A stretch of 64,000 nucleotides of DNA from Solirubrobacter pauli (GCF_003633755.1 NZ_RBIL01000001.1:605426-669425), one strand, 5' to 3'. Shown: positions 1 to 9,109, counted from the first letter of the stretch. Program-made: numbers and translations. Notes: generated by a model not told the origin, from the letters alone.

Positions 1-57
1 CTCGAGGCCGCGCAGCAGGAACTGATGGCGAGCGGCTACAAGTTCGAGGAGAGCTGA
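1..57 (+). CDS. C-terminal end of a truncated unknown gene
   Basis: The first bases read as an open frame of 18 residues ending in GYKFEES and a TGA stop at 55–57. Only the tail is present, so the family cannot be named. It runs in the same direction as the regulator that follows. Confidence 0.5.
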   Translation, partial: LEAAQQELMASGYKFEES

Positions 58-142
58 TCGCAAGGGCTGCGGCGACCTTGACGAGATGTTGACAAACCGC
101 ATGGCGTTCCTTGAGGAACCGGTCATACGTTGGAAGTCGACC

Positions 143-721
143 ATGCCCAGCACTTCGTCACAGAACGGCCGGCCCGCGGGGGAAACCTCCGAGGCCCGCA
201 TCGCCAAAGCCCTCGCGCATCCGCTCCGCGCGCAGATCCTCCAGCGTCTCGGCGAGCGTGTCTCCAGCCCTGGAGACCTCGCCGAGGAGCTGGGCGCGCC
301 GCTCGGCGTCGTGAGCTACCACGTCCGCATGCTGCGCGACTACAACTGCGTCGAGCTCGTCCGCACGGAGCCCGTGCGCGGCGCGCTGCAGCACTTCTAC
401 AAGGCGACCGCGCGTCCCACCCTCGAGGACGCCACGTGGCGCACGCTGCCCTCGCAGCTGCGCGGCGAGCTCTCGAACGGGACGCTCACGGCGCTCGTGG
501 ACGACCTCGCGGCCGCGGCTGACGCCGACAAGCTCACCGACCCCGAGGTGGTGCTCACCCGCACCCCCGTCGAGCTCGACGAGAAGGCGTGGAAGAAGCT
601 GAACAAGCTCCTCGCCAAGACGCACGAGCAGGCGCTGGCCATCGCGGCCGAGAGCGCCGAGCGTGGCACCGACGGCGTGTTCCAGACGGAGCTCGCGCTG
701 CTGCACTTCAAGCGCGCGTAG
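143..721 (+). CDS. ArsR-like winged-helix transcriptional regulator
   Basis: Likely a DNA-binding repressor. Residues about 17–95 form an ArsR-type winged helix: a helix beginning EARIAKALAHPLRAQIL, then LAEELGAPLGVVSYHVRML as the helix-turn-helix and a wing ending in the HFYKAT motif. The C-terminal half is helical and unassigned, and I see no metal-binding Cys cluster, so a non-metal ligand is more likely. An in-frame ATG at 86 would add 19 unconserved-looking residues. I prefer the ATG at 143 because GGAAG sits 6 bases before it. The family call is firm; the regulated genes are unknown. Confidence 0.8.
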   Translation: MPSTSSQNGRPAGETSEARIAKALAHPLRAQILQRLGERVSSPGDLAEELGAPLGVVSYHVRMLRDYNCVELVRTEPVRGALQHFYKATARPTLEDATWRTLPSQLRGELSNGTLTALVDDLAAAADADKLTDPEVVLTRTPVELDEKAWKKLNKLLAKTHEQALAIAAESAERGTDGVFQTELALLHFKRA

Positions 722-781
722 ACGCATCACGACCCGGGCGCGGGCGATGAGCTCGCCCGCGTCCGGCAGTCAAAGCTCCAC

Positions 782-1327
782 ATGGACACCTTCGGAGCCA
801 AGACCGACCCGGCGATCCTGCTGATGCACGGCGCCGGGGACACGCGGCACGCGTGGGACGACGCGTTCTGCATGCAGCTCGCCGCCGCCGGGCGCCACGT
901 CGCCCGCTACGACCTGGCCGACGGCCCGGACCTCGACGCGCTCGTCCGCCAGGCGCTGGACCGCCTCGACGAGCTCGGCCGCGCGCACCTCGTCGGCCTC
1001 TCCCTGGGCGGGATGGTCGCCCAGAAGCTGGCGATCGCGCACCCGGAGCGGGTCGCGTCGCTCACGCTGATGTCCACGACGGCCGGCGGCGAGCGCCCCG
1101 ACGACTGGTTCGGCGATCCCTGGCGACCGCATCTCGGCGAGATCACGGCGCCGACGCTCGTGATCCACGGCGCCGACGACACGATGTTCCCGCTCCCCCA
1201 CGCGCACACACTCGCCCATGAGATCGACGGCGCGCACCTGCTGGTGCTGCCCGAGACCGGTCACGAGCACCCGCCGCGCCGGCACTGGGACACGGTGGTC
1301 GCGGCGATCGTGGCGCACACCGCGTAG
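782..1327 (+). CDS. Short alpha/beta-fold hydrolase
   Basis: A predicted cytoplasmic serine hydrolase of 181 residues. The oxyanion loop is in LLMHGAGDT, the nucleophile elbow is GLSLG, the acid is probably in IHGADDT, and the catalytic His is in PETGHEHP near the C-terminus. The family is usually about 250–300 residues; here the stretch between the nucleophile and the acid is short, so the cap (lid) domain is nearly absent. That would leave an open active site. Substrate is unknown. The stop is immediately followed by the ATG of the phosphoesterase gene, so the two are probably cotranscribed. Confidence 0.8.
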   Translation: MDTFGAKTDPAILLMHGAGDTRHAWDDAFCMQLAAAGRHVARYDLADGPDLDALVRQALDRLDELGRAHLVGLSLGGMVAQKLAIAHPERVASLTLMSTTAGGERPDDWFGDPWRPHLGEITAPTLVIHGADDTMFPLPHAHTLAHEIDGAHLLVLPETGHEHPPRRHWDTVVAAIVAHTA

Positions 1328-2050
1328 ATGCGGATCGCGGTCTTCGCCGACGCGCACGGCCACGCCGAGGCGCTCGACGCGGTGCTCGCCGCGGCCGACG
1401 ACGCGGAGGTGGACGCGCTGTGGTCGCTCGGGGACATGATCGGCGGCGGTCCGGACCCGGCGCACGTGGTGCGCGCCACCCGCGCGCGCTGCGCGGTGGC
1501 GCTGCTCGGCAACCACGACTACGCGGCGACCGGCTCCGTCGAGCCGTCGCGGCTGGGCGACGCCACGCGCTCCCTCGAGCTCGCGCGCGAGCAGCTCGGC
1601 GAGGACGACCTGGCGTGGATGCGCGGCCGCCGGCCGGCCGCACGCCGCGAGGGCGTGCAGTGCTGGCACGGCGGTCCGCGCAACCCGGTGTGGGAGTTCG
1701 TCACGCCGTCGAACGCGGCCGCCTGCCTGGACGCGCAGCGCTCCGACCTCGGCCTGGTCGGCCACACGCACCTCGCCGCCGCGTTCACGCCGGGCCGCCG
1801 GCGCGTGCGGATCGCCGTGGACGAGCCGCTCGACCTCGGCCACGGCAAGTGGCTGCTGAACCCGGGTGCGGTCGGCGCGCCCGTGCCGCCGCGCACCGGC
1901 TGGTTCGGCGCGCTCGACGCCGAGGCGGCCGCGGGCGCGTTCTGGCTCGAGCTCGACCTGGAGGCGCGGACCGCGACGTGGCGGCGCGCGCCGTACGACC
2001 CGCGGCCGGCGCGGGAGCGAGCCCGCGCGCTCGGGCTGGATGACGCCTAG
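1328..2050 (+). CDS. Calcineurin-like metallophosphoesterase
   Basis: A two-metal phosphoesterase of the YfcE/MJ0936-like type. The signature blocks are all visible: D8 and H10 in FADAHGH, D36 in SLGDM, N62–H63 in GNHD, H114 in CWHGG, and GHTH at about 145–148. These residues bind the metal pair in this family. The N-terminal DAHG opening and the NPGAVG segment near residue 180 are typical of cytoplasmic bacterial members that act on phosphodiesters or nucleotides. The true substrate is not shown by sequence. It starts on the base after the hydrolase stop. Confidence 0.85.
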   Translation: MRIAVFADAHGHAEALDAVLAAADDAEVDALWSLGDMIGGGPDPAHVVRATRARCAVALLGNHDYAATGSVEPSRLGDATRSLELAREQLGEDDLAWMRGRRPAARREGVQCWHGGPRNPVWEFVTPSNAAACLDAQRSDLGLVGHTHLAAAFTPGRRRVRIAVDEPLDLGHGKWLLNPGAVGAPVPPRTGWFGALDAEAAAGAFWLELDLEARTATWRRAPYDPRPARERARALGLDDA

Positions 2051-2065
2051 GGTCGCGAGCCGGCC

Positions 2066-2863
2066 CTAGAGGCCGACCCGTTCGAGCGCGTTGTCGTACG
2101 CGTCCTGGAGCTCTTCGGGGTCGCGACCCTCGGCCTCGCCGCGTTCCCACAGCTGCGCCATGTCGTCGGCGATCGGGGCGTAACGCTCGAGCCATTCCTC
2201 GCTGTGGGCGAGCCAATAGCCGGTGAGCGAGTAGCGCGTGCGGTCCAGGCCGAGCTCGTGGCGCAGGTAGCGCCGGGCGGAGCGTACGGTGCGCGTCTCG
2301 CCCGCCATCCAGATGTAGCCCTCCTCGAGCCGCTCCGGGCAGGAGCGGACGACGTCGTCGAGCCGGCTGGGCACGTCGCCGTCGCCGCTGCCGTGCAGCC
2401 AGCGCACGTCGAGGTCGGCCGCGGTGTCCCACCGCTGGCGGTCGGCCGCGTCGAACACCTCGGCGACGACCATCGTGCGCAGCCCCGCGGGCGTCGACTC
2501 GAGGATCCGGCCGATCGCGGGCAGCGCCGTGAGGTCGCCGACGAGCAGCTGCCAGCGCGCGTCCGCCGGCCGCTCGTAGCCGCCCGCGGTCTCGATCCAC
2601 ACGAGCTGCTCCCCCAGGTCGGCCTCCCGTGCCCACGTGGCGGCGAGCCCGCCCTCATGCAGCGCGAAGTCCACGACGACCTCGTCCGGGCGCGCATCGC
2701 GCACGGTGTAGTTGCGGCGGCGCTCGTGGTCGCCGGGCTCGCCGAAGAAGATCTGCAGCCAGTCGTCGGGCCGGCCGCCGACGGCGGCGCCGGGCACCTC
2801 GAACGTGAGGCGCAGCATCCGGGGCGTGAGCTGGACCCGGTCCTTCAGCGTCGCGGTGAGCAC
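2066..2863 (-). CDS. Siderophore-interacting FAD/NAD(P)H ferric reductase
   Basis: A member of the ViuB/SIP family, which reduces ferric siderophores in the cytoplasm to release iron. The FAD-binding RxYTVR signature lies at residues 50–55, followed by the SIP nucleotide-binding half with LLVGDLTALPAIGRIL and YIWMAGE. Length (265) is normal. The start is GTG at 2863. There is no room for a Shine-Dalgarno sequence between it and a perfect 18-bp palindrome that begins 3 bases upstream, so the mRNA may be leaderless and the operator probably controls the gene directly. It is convergent with the phosphoesterase. Confidence 0.88.
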   Translation of the reverse strand: MLTATLKDRVQLTPRMLRLTFEVPGAAVGGRPDDWLQIFFGEPGDHERRRNYTVRDARPDEVVVDFALHEGGLAATWAREADLGEQLVWIETAGGYERPADARWQLLVGDLTALPAIGRILESTPAGLRTMVVAEVFDAADRQRWDTAADLDVRWLHGSGDGDVPSRLDDVVRSCPERLEEGYIWMAGETRTVRSARRYLRHELGLDRTRYSLTGYWLAHSEEWLERYAPIADDMAQLWERGEAEGRDPEELQDAYDNALERVGL

Positions 2864-2866
2864 CGA

Positions 2867-2884
2867 CGTTAGGGTACCCTAACG
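2867..2884. promoter_or_regulatory. 18-bp perfect palindrome, probable iron-responsive operator
   Basis: CGTTAGGGTACCCTAACG is self-complementary over all 18 bases and ends 3 bases before the start codon of the siderophore-interacting gene. Its TTAGG…CCTAA ends resemble the half-sites of DtxR/IdeR boxes, but the classical IdeR box has a longer centre. The iron link is therefore an inference from the neighbouring gene; a TetR- or other dimeric repressor is the alternative. Confidence 0.65.
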
Positions 2885-2901
2885 CCGGTGCCCGGCCGGT
2901 C

Positions 2902-4911
2902 TTACGGGTTCGTCGTCGAGAGCGTGAACGTCAGCGTCTTCGAGTACGAGCCCGTGCGCAGGGCGTCGTTCGCGTTGATCTGCTGACCGAACTGCACGTC
3001 GACCTGGTCGTTGGAGACCGGACCGCTGTAGGTCAGGAGGTTCAGGCCCGACCCGAGGTTGTTGTACGCCGTGCCGGTGTTGGCCGCGTTGCGAGCGCGG
3101 ACCTGCAGCGGCTGCGGCAGCGAGAACGTGCCGTTGACCAGATGGCCGGTGGCGGTGCTCGACGGATCGGCGACGCTCAGCGTCGCGTCACCGGCGGTGG
3201 AGGTGACGGTCGCCTTCGTGGTCGCCTCGTAGAGCTTGGCGACACCCGGCGTGAACGGGCCGAGCGGCTGCGCCGCGCCCAGCGAGAGCGACAGCGTGGC
3301 CGGAACGGTGCCACCCACGGGCGCCTCGACCGGAGCCGAGGCCCACGTCGTGACCTTGTCCTGGCTCTGGGCGTTCAGCCGCGCCTGCTTGGGAAGCCGC
3401 TCAGCCGCGGCGATCTCGCCGGCGGTCAGGTTCGCCGTGGGCGTGAGCTTCAGCGAGTCGAAGCCACGCGCGATCTCCGAGCCGTAGATGCGGCCGTTGT
3501 ACCAGTAGGTCGACCAGTAGCCGGCCGAGGACGGCAGCTGCGTCGTGTTGAGCGGGCCGCGGTCGAAGTAGCCGATCTCCTTCGGCTTCGACAGGTCGGT
3601 CCAGTCGATGATCGACGCGCCGCCCTGGTACCAGGCCTGGACCATGATGTTGCGGCCGGGCACGGGGATCAGGTTGCCGACGTGCGAGACGCAGTTCTCG
3701 TTGACCGTCTGCGCCACCGGCAGCTTGTAGTAGCTGCGGAAGACGAGCTTGTTGTTGACGATCTCGTAGATCGCGTCCGCGCCCCAGCTCATCTGGTCGG
3801 TCGCGCGGCAGCGAGCGCCGGAGCCGCCGCCCCACTCGTCGGTGAAGAGGACGGCCTTGCCGTCGTTGGAGAACGTGGCGCCGTGCCAGTAGGCGAACAG
3901 CGGGTCGGCGACCGCGTCGATGCGCTTGGGGTTGGCCGGGTCGGAGATGTCGATCAGGAGGCCGTTGCCCTCGCAGGCGCCGGCGGCCAGGTTGATCTCC
4001 TCGTAGACCGTGATGTCGTGGCAGGCGTCGCTGATCGGCTGCGGCGACCAGTTCGTGCCGGACGGGTGCTGCGGGGTCGGCAGCGTCTGCTGCAGGCCGT
4101 CGTGCTTGCCGGTCGCCTCGTCGGCGAAGAGGCGCGGGCCGCTCACCACGGCGGCGGACGCCGGGTCGGCGACGGGGACCTTGATGACGTCGATGCGCCA
4201 GCGCGAGGACTTGCCGCTCGCAGCCGCGTCATCGGGCTCCAGGCCCGGGTTCGAGCTCTTGTAGCAACCCGCGAGCTCCGTGCTGGCGCGCGCAGCCGCC
4301 GTGCCCGAGACGTAGATGTAGAGGTTCGCCGCGTCGTTCTTCGGACGCACCAGGGTGTGCGTGTGCGAGCCGCGGCAGGTCTGCACGCCGGCGACCTGCT
4401 TCGGGTTCTGGATGTCCGAGATGTCGAAGATGCGGATGCCGCGGAAGGCGTCGGCGGGAGCCGCCGTGCCGGTCCCGCGGGCGCAGTCCTTGCGGGCGCT
4501 CGTCGACTCGACCGAGACGAACAGCAGGTTGTTCCAGACCGAGACGTCGTTCTGGCTGCCGGGGCAGAAGATCGACGTGACGAGCTTCGGATCCGCCGGG
4601 TCGGCGATGTTGTAGATGTTGACGCCGTCGTAGTTGCCGTTGAACGCGTAGTCGCCCTGGAAGGCGAGGTCCGAGTTCGTACCGGCGACCGCGGCGGGCT
4701 TCGGGCGGTTGGCCAGATGCTGCAGGCCGAGCGCGGCCTTGCCGGCCGTCGCGTCGTCGACGCCCGGCGCGAGGCCGATGCGCGGGTCACCCGAGGTGAC
4801 CGGGAATTGCTGCGCGGAGGCCGAGACGGCCGTCGCGCCGAACAGGACGGCCGCGCCTAAGGCAGCGCCGAAAACTCGCCGCGCACGGCGATGCGTCGCG
4901 TGATGCGACAT
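2902..4911 (-). CDS. Secreted LVIVD-repeat beta-propeller protein
   Basis: A large exported protein. An N-terminal signal peptide (about residues 1–34: Arg-rich start, hydrophobic AALGAAVLFGATAV core, SASA cleavage region) is followed by repeated blocks such as VNIYNIADPADPKLV, IRIFDISDIQNPKQV and LLIDISDPANPKRI. These are LVIVD repeats, which fold as propeller blades. The last ~140 residues look like a separate beta domain. The start is ATG at 4911, with GGAGGGGG at 4923–4930 upstream; an in-frame start at 4986 would lie before the signal peptide and is less likely. It is transcribed away from the DUF305 lipoprotein. Function is unknown. Confidence 0.82.
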   Translation of the reverse strand: MSHHATHRRARRVFGAALGAAVLFGATAVSASAQQFPVTSGDPRIGLAPGVDDATAGKAALGLQHLANRPKPAAVAGTNSDLAFQGDYAFNGNYDGVNIYNIADPADPKLVTSIFCPGSQNDVSVWNNLLFVSVESTSARKDCARGTGTAAPADAFRGIRIFDISDIQNPKQVAGVQTCRGSHTHTLVRPKNDAANLYIYVSGTAAARASTELAGCYKSSNPGLEPDDAAASGKSSRWRIDVIKVPVADPASAAVVSGPRLFADEATGKHDGLQQTLPTPQHPSGTNWSPQPISDACHDITVYEEINLAAGACEGNGLLIDISDPANPKRIDAVADPLFAYWHGATFSNDGKAVLFTDEWGGGSGARCRATDQMSWGADAIYEIVNNKLVFRSYYKLPVAQTVNENCVSHVGNLIPVPGRNIMVQAWYQGGASIIDWTDLSKPKEIGYFDRGPLNTTQLPSSAGYWSTYWYNGRIYGSEIARGFDSLKLTPTANLTAGEIAAAERLPKQARLNAQSQDKVTTWASAPVEAPVGGTVPATLSLSLGAAQPLGPFTPGVAKLYEATTKATVTSTAGDATLSVADPSSTATGHLVNGTFSLPQPLQVRARNAANTGTAYNNLGSGLNLLTYSGPVSNDQVDVQFGQQINANDALRTGSYSKTLTFTLSTTNP

Positions 4912-5047
4912 GGGTATGGGAACCCCCTCCATAACGATGGATACTTCCCGCGACCGCGGGCCCTCGGCGGCGAAAAATACCCTCATGTGCGGGTCCAGCG
5001 CAACTCATTTCGGACTCAGGCGGGTCACATGGCGTTACGCTGGCGCG

Positions 5048-5725
5048 ATGCGGGTGCACAGGTCACGCTTGACGATCCTTGTCGTTTCCGCCGCCCTGGC
5101 GGGCTGCGGTGGCGCCAAGCAGGACGATCCGGCGGCGCCGGACACGGCTGCTCCGGCCGAGGCGCAGGCCACCACCGCGCCCGACGTCAAGGTGATCCAG
5201 CCGGGCGCGCCGGGCGAGGAGTCCAAGGAGGTCGTCCCCACGCCGACGCCCAAGGGCGGCGGCTTCGTGCCCGAGGACGTCGAGTTCATGCAGAAGATGA
5301 TCCTGCACCATGACCAGGCGCTGGTCATGACCGCGCTCGTGCCCAAGAACGGCGGCGACACCAGCGTGCGCCTCCTGGCCAAGCGCATGGAGGTCTCCCA
5401 GCAGGACGAGGTGCTGCTGATGAAGCAGTGGCTCGAGAACCGCAACTTCAAGGCGGACGGCGGCCACGCCGACCACGCGTCGATGCCCGGGATGCTCACC
5501 GATGAGCAGCTCGCCGAGCTCAAGGCCGCCAAGGGCAGGGAGTTCGATCGGCTGTTCCTGCAGTTCATGACCCAGCACCACGAGGGCGCGCTGCAGATGG
5601 TCCGCGACCTGGTGTTCGCCGGCGGCGGCAGCGAGGCGGAGATCAGCCAGTTCGTCGGGCACGTCGACTCGGACCAGAGCATCGAGATCCAGCGCATGGC
5701 CGAGCTCTCCGAGAAGCTCTCGTGA
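5048..5725 (+). CDS. DUF305 lipoprotein, His-rich metal-binding
   Basis: A membrane-anchored extracytoplasmic protein. The N-terminus MRVHRSRLTILVVSAALAGC carries a lipobox (LAGC), so the mature protein starts at Cys20 and is lipid-anchored. A Pro/Ala/Thr linker precedes a DUF305 domain with two copies of the diagnostic motif, HHDQAL and HHEGAL, plus a His-rich HADHASMPGM loop; this fold is ferritin-like and members have been linked to copper. I chose the ATG at 5048 because it places the signal sequence correctly; the open frame begins earlier, at 4910. It is divergent from the LVIVD gene. Confidence 0.85.
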   Translation: MRVHRSRLTILVVSAALAGCGGAKQDDPAAPDTAAPAEAQATTAPDVKVIQPGAPGEESKEVVPTPTPKGGGFVPEDVEFMQKMILHHDQALVMTALVPKNGGDTSVRLLAKRMEVSQQDEVLLMKQWLENRNFKADGGHADHASMPGMLTDEQLAELKAAKGREFDRLFLQFMTQHHEGALQMVRDLVFAGGGSEAEISQFVGHVDSDQSIEIQRMAELSEKLS

Positions 5726-5814
5726 TGCACAAGCCCTGAGCGGTTTGAGGCCTCCGGATTCTGGGGTAAGGCACGCTCGCCCCTGCTCCTCTGAGTCCAC
5801 CATGAGAGGCCCCT

Positions 5815-7575
5815 TTGCTGTCACGCGTAGCGACGTTCGCCGTACTGACCCTCGGGGTCATCGGCCTCGCACCCGCCAGCGCTTCCGCGCAGTGCCCGGA
5901 AGGCGCCGAGTGCGGCAAGCTCACGGTTCCGCTCGACCATAAGGGCACCGCGCCCGGCACGGTCGACCTGTCGTACGGGACGTTGAAGGCCACCGGCGCC
6001 AAGACCGGCACGTTCGTGATCCTCACCGGCGGGCCCGGCCAGGCCGCTCTGCCGATCCTGAACGACTTCGCCGAGATCATCGAGCCGCTGCGCTCGAGCT
6101 ACGACATCGTCGCGATCGACCAGCGCGGCACCGGCGGGTCCGGCGCCGTCGACTGCGACGTCGAGGACGGCGACGACGTCGCCGCGTGCGCCGCCAAGCT
6201 GGGTGACCGCCGCACGTTCTGGACGACGTCGCAGACCGCGCACGACCTTGAGCGGCTGCGCGTCGCGATCGGCGCGGACAAGCTCACGCTGTTCGGCGTG
6301 TCCTACGGCACGCAGGTCGCGCAGGAGTACCTCCGCCGCTACCCCGGCTCGACCGCGGCGGCCATCCTCGACTCCCCCACGCCCGTCGACGGGCTCGACG
6401 GCGTCGACGAGCTGCGCACGCTCGGCGCCCCGCGCGTGCTGCGCGAGGTGTGCTTCCCGGGCGTCTGCCACGAGACGGTCCAGGTGCCGGCCGACGCGCT
6501 CGAAGCGGCGGTGAAGCGGCTCGGCGACGGCTCCCTGCGCGGTCCGCTCGTCTCGCCGTCCGGGCGCGTGAGCACCGCGCGCATCACGCAGGCCTCGCTC
6601 TACAACCTGATCACCGCGAGCGACACGGCGCCGCTGCTGCGCGCCGGCCTGCCCGCGGCGATCGCCTCGCTGGCGGCGGGTGACGCCGCGCCGTTGATCC
6701 ACCTCGTGTCGGTCACCTCGAGCGGCGAGCGCGGCGGTGGGCCGGAGAGCTCGATCTCGCGCCTGCTCGCGACGTCGTGCGTCGAGGCGCGCCTGCCGTG
6801 GGCGCCGGATTCGCCGATCGCCAGCCGCGCCGACGCGCTGAAGGCGTTCGTCGCCGCCCGCACCGCGGCCTTCGAGCCGTTCGACCCGGAGGTCGTCATC
6901 GGCTCCTCGCTCGCCGAGCTGTGCGCCCAGCGGCCGCCGACTCCGAAGCCCGAGGGCGTGCCGTTCGGCGGCCCGGACGTGCCGGTGCTGATCATCGCCG
7001 GCCGCCAGGACCTGCGGACGCCGCTCGAGAGCGCGCGCCGCACGCTCGGCCAGTACCCGAACGGCAAGCTGCTCGCCGTGCGGTCCGCCGGCCACTCCGT
7101 CGTGACCACCGACTTCACCGGCTGCGCGCGGACGGGCCTGATCGCCTTCCTGCGCGGCCAGGAGGTCAAGCGGTGCTCGCAGATCAGCGCGCGCGACCGG
7201 GCGGCGCTCCCGGCCGGGCCGTTCATCCCCGCGTCGATCGCGAGCCTGCGCCCCACGGGCACGTCCGGCCTCGCTGGGCGCACGTTCAGCGCGGTGCGGG
7301 TGACGTTGACCGGGATCGCCTTCGACACGACGGCCGTCGACACCGACAAGTCGTTCCGGCTGCCGGGCCTGCGTGCCGGCTACATCACCGGCAAGGGGTC
7401 CTCGATCACGCTGCACGGCGTCGAGTGGGTGCGCGGCGTGAAGGTCTCCGGCACGCTGCGCGGCTCCTCCGGCACGCTGACGGTGAGCGGCTCGCAGGCC
7501 GCCGCGGGCACGGTGCGCTTCACGCGCACGTCGGCGACGGGCACGCTCGGCGGCACGACGTTCAGCGCGCGCTGA
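5815..7575 (+). CDS. Secreted TAP-like alpha/beta-hydrolase peptidase
   Basis: Resembles the tripeptidyl-aminopeptidase/proline iminopeptidase family of exported actinobacterial hydrolases. A signal peptide (about 1–25) is followed by the oxyanion loop GGPGQ at 72–76, DQRGTGGSG, the nucleophile elbow GVSYG with Ser165, an acid in IIAGRQDLRTP, and His in RSAGHSVV. Cysteine pairs suit an exported protein. After the catalytic domain there is an extra ~110-residue Gly/Thr/Ser-rich beta domain not typical of the family. The start is TTG at 5815 with GAGAGG just upstream. The natural substrate is not known. Confidence 0.85.
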   Translation: MLSRVATFAVLTLGVIGLAPASASAQCPEGAECGKLTVPLDHKGTAPGTVDLSYGTLKATGAKTGTFVILTGGPGQAALPILNDFAEIIEPLRSSYDIVAIDQRGTGGSGAVDCDVEDGDDVAACAAKLGDRRTFWTTSQTAHDLERLRVAIGADKLTLFGVSYGTQVAQEYLRRYPGSTAAAILDSPTPVDGLDGVDELRTLGAPRVLREVCFPGVCHETVQVPADALEAAVKRLGDGSLRGPLVSPSGRVSTARITQASLYNLITASDTAPLLRAGLPAAIASLAAGDAAPLIHLVSVTSSGERGGGPESSISRLLATSCVEARLPWAPDSPIASRADALKAFVAARTAAFEPFDPEVVIGSSLAELCAQRPPTPKPEGVPFGGPDVPVLIIAGRQDLRTPLESARRTLGQYPNGKLLAVRSAGHSVVTTDFTGCARTGLIAFLRGQEVKRCSQISARDRAALPAGPFIPASIASLRPTGTSGLAGRTFSAVRVTLTGIAFDTTAVDTDKSFRLPGLRAGYITGKGSSITLHGVEWVRGVKVSGTLRGSSGTLTVSGSQAAAGTVRFTRTSATGTLGGTTFSAR

Positions 7576-7591
7576 GCGCGTAGGGCATGCA

Positions 7592-7623
7592 GGAGGTCGC
7601 GGTCGAGGACGACCGCGACCTCC
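7592..7623. terminator. 14-bp perfect stem-loop between genes
   Basis: GGAGGTCGCGGTCG and its exact complement flank a 4-base AGGA loop. It starts 17 bases after the peptidase stop. There is no T-run on either side, so it may stop transcription without a U-tract, act in both directions or protect an mRNA end. It is also the only strong structure between the peptidase and the aminotransferase. Confidence 0.5.
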
Positions 7624-7719
7624 GCGCGCACAGGCGGGATATCCGTACCGAGTTCCGCCTTCGCCGCCGGTACGGTTGCCATGCCGGTCTTCTCCCACCG
7701 CTCAGGGGGTGTTCGAGCA

Positions 7720-9099
7720 ATGGCAACGACGCTGCCGACCTCGCAGCCGTTCGATCCCGCGCATGTCCAGGCGCTCGCGGAGCGCGAGCGCGCGAGGCTG
7801 CGCGAGCGCACGGCGCGCTCGGGTGAGTACTTCGCCCGCGCCGCCGCGGTGATGCCGGGCGGCGTGCCGTCGCAGTTCCAGCGGGCCGACCCGTGGCCCG
7901 TGTACCTGGAGCGCGGGTCCGGTGCGGCCGTATGGGACGTCGACGGGAACCGCTACCGCGACTTCCACAACGGCTTCGGCGTGATGTGCGTCGGGCACGC
8001 CAACCCCGTGATCGCCGCGGCCGTCGCCGAGCGGATGGCGCTCGGCACGCACTTCGCGGCGCCGACCGAGGGCTCGATCGTCGTCGCCGAGGAGCTGCGC
8101 CGGCGCTGGGGGCTGCCCGCATGGCGCTTCACGAACTCCGGCACCGAGTCGACCATGGACGCGGTCCACCTCGCACGCGGCGCGACCGGGCGGGACGTGA
8201 TCGTCAAGATCGAGGGCACCTACCACGGGCACCACGACGCCGTGATGGTGTCCGTCAAGCCGCCACCGGACCGGATGGGTCCGCGCTCGGCGCCCGCCTC
8301 GGTGCCCTACGGCGAGGGCTTCGCCGCCGGGACCGCGGCCGCGACGCGCGTGGTGCCGTTCAACGACGCGGACGCCTTGGCCGCCGCGCTCGGCGAGGAC
8401 GTCGCCGGCGTGATCATGGAGCCGGCGATGATGAACGTGAACATCGTCCCACCGGTCGACGGCTACCTCGAGCGCGTGCGGTCGCTGTGCAGCGCCGCCG
8501 GGGCGGTGCTGATCTTCGACGAGGTCAAGACGGGCGCCGCCGTCGCCGCGGGCGGGGCGACCGAGCTGTACGGCGTCCTGCCCGACGTCGTCTGCCTCGC
8601 CAAGGCGATCTGCGGGGGCCTTCCGGGCGGCGCGATCGGCATGACCGAGCCGCTCGGCGCGCTGGTCGCCGAGGGCCGCGTCAAGCAGCAGGGCACGTTC
8701 AACGGCAACCCGCTGACGATGGCCGCCGCGCAGGCGACGTTGATCGACGTCCTCACCGACGACGCGTACACGCGCCTGCATGCGCTCAACGCGCACCTGA
8801 TGGCCGAGTGCGACCGCGTGATCGCCGCCTACGACCTGCCCGCCCACACGGTCGGCATGGGCTCGAAGGGCTGCGTCGTCATGTCCACCGAGCCGGTGCT
8901 CGAGTACCGCGACTACCTGACCAAGATCCACCACGAGCTCACCGACCTCGCCTGGCTCTTCCACATGAACCACGGCATCTTCATGACGCCCGGCCAGGAC
9001 GAGGAGTGGACCCTGTCCGTCCTGCACGCCGAGGCCGACCTGCAGGCCTACGTCGACGCGTTCGAGGCCTTCGCGCGGGAGGTCAGCGGCCGCGGCTAG
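7720..9099 (+). CDS. Class III aminotransferase, glutamate-1-semialdehyde aminomutase-like
   Basis: A PLP-dependent enzyme of fold type I with the layout of HemL-like aminotransferases. It has the NSGTEST phosphate-binding loop, GTYHGHHDAVMV, the IMEPAMMNVNI and FDEVKTGA segments, and the PLP lysine in LAKAICGGLPGGAIG, followed by TFNGNPL. At 459 residues it is slightly longer than HemL. There are no other tetrapyrrole genes nearby, so a secondary-metabolism or amino-acid aminotransferase role is as likely as haem synthesis. The start at 7720 is favoured over an ATG at 7681 because CAGGGGG lies 11 bases before it. Confidence 0.82.
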   Translation: MATTLPTSQPFDPAHVQALAERERARLRERTARSGEYFARAAAVMPGGVPSQFQRADPWPVYLERGSGAAVWDVDGNRYRDFHNGFGVMCVGHANPVIAAAVAERMALGTHFAAPTEGSIVVAEELRRRWGLPAWRFTNSGTESTMDAVHLARGATGRDVIVKIEGTYHGHHDAVMVSVKPPPDRMGPRSAPASVPYGEGFAAGTAAATRVVPFNDADALAAALGEDVAGVIMEPAMMNVNIVPPVDGYLERVRSLCSAAGAVLIFDEVKTGAAVAAGGATELYGVLPDVVCLAKAICGGLPGGAIGMTEPLGALVAEGRVKQQGTFNGNPLTMAAAQATLIDVLTDDAYTRLHALNAHLMAECDRVIAAYDLPAHTVGMGSKGCVVMSTEPVLEYRDYLTKIHHELTDLAWLFHMNHGIFMTPGQDEEWTLSVLHAEADLQAYVDAFEAFAREVSGRG

Positions 9100-9109
9100 G
9101 CTGCGCGGC

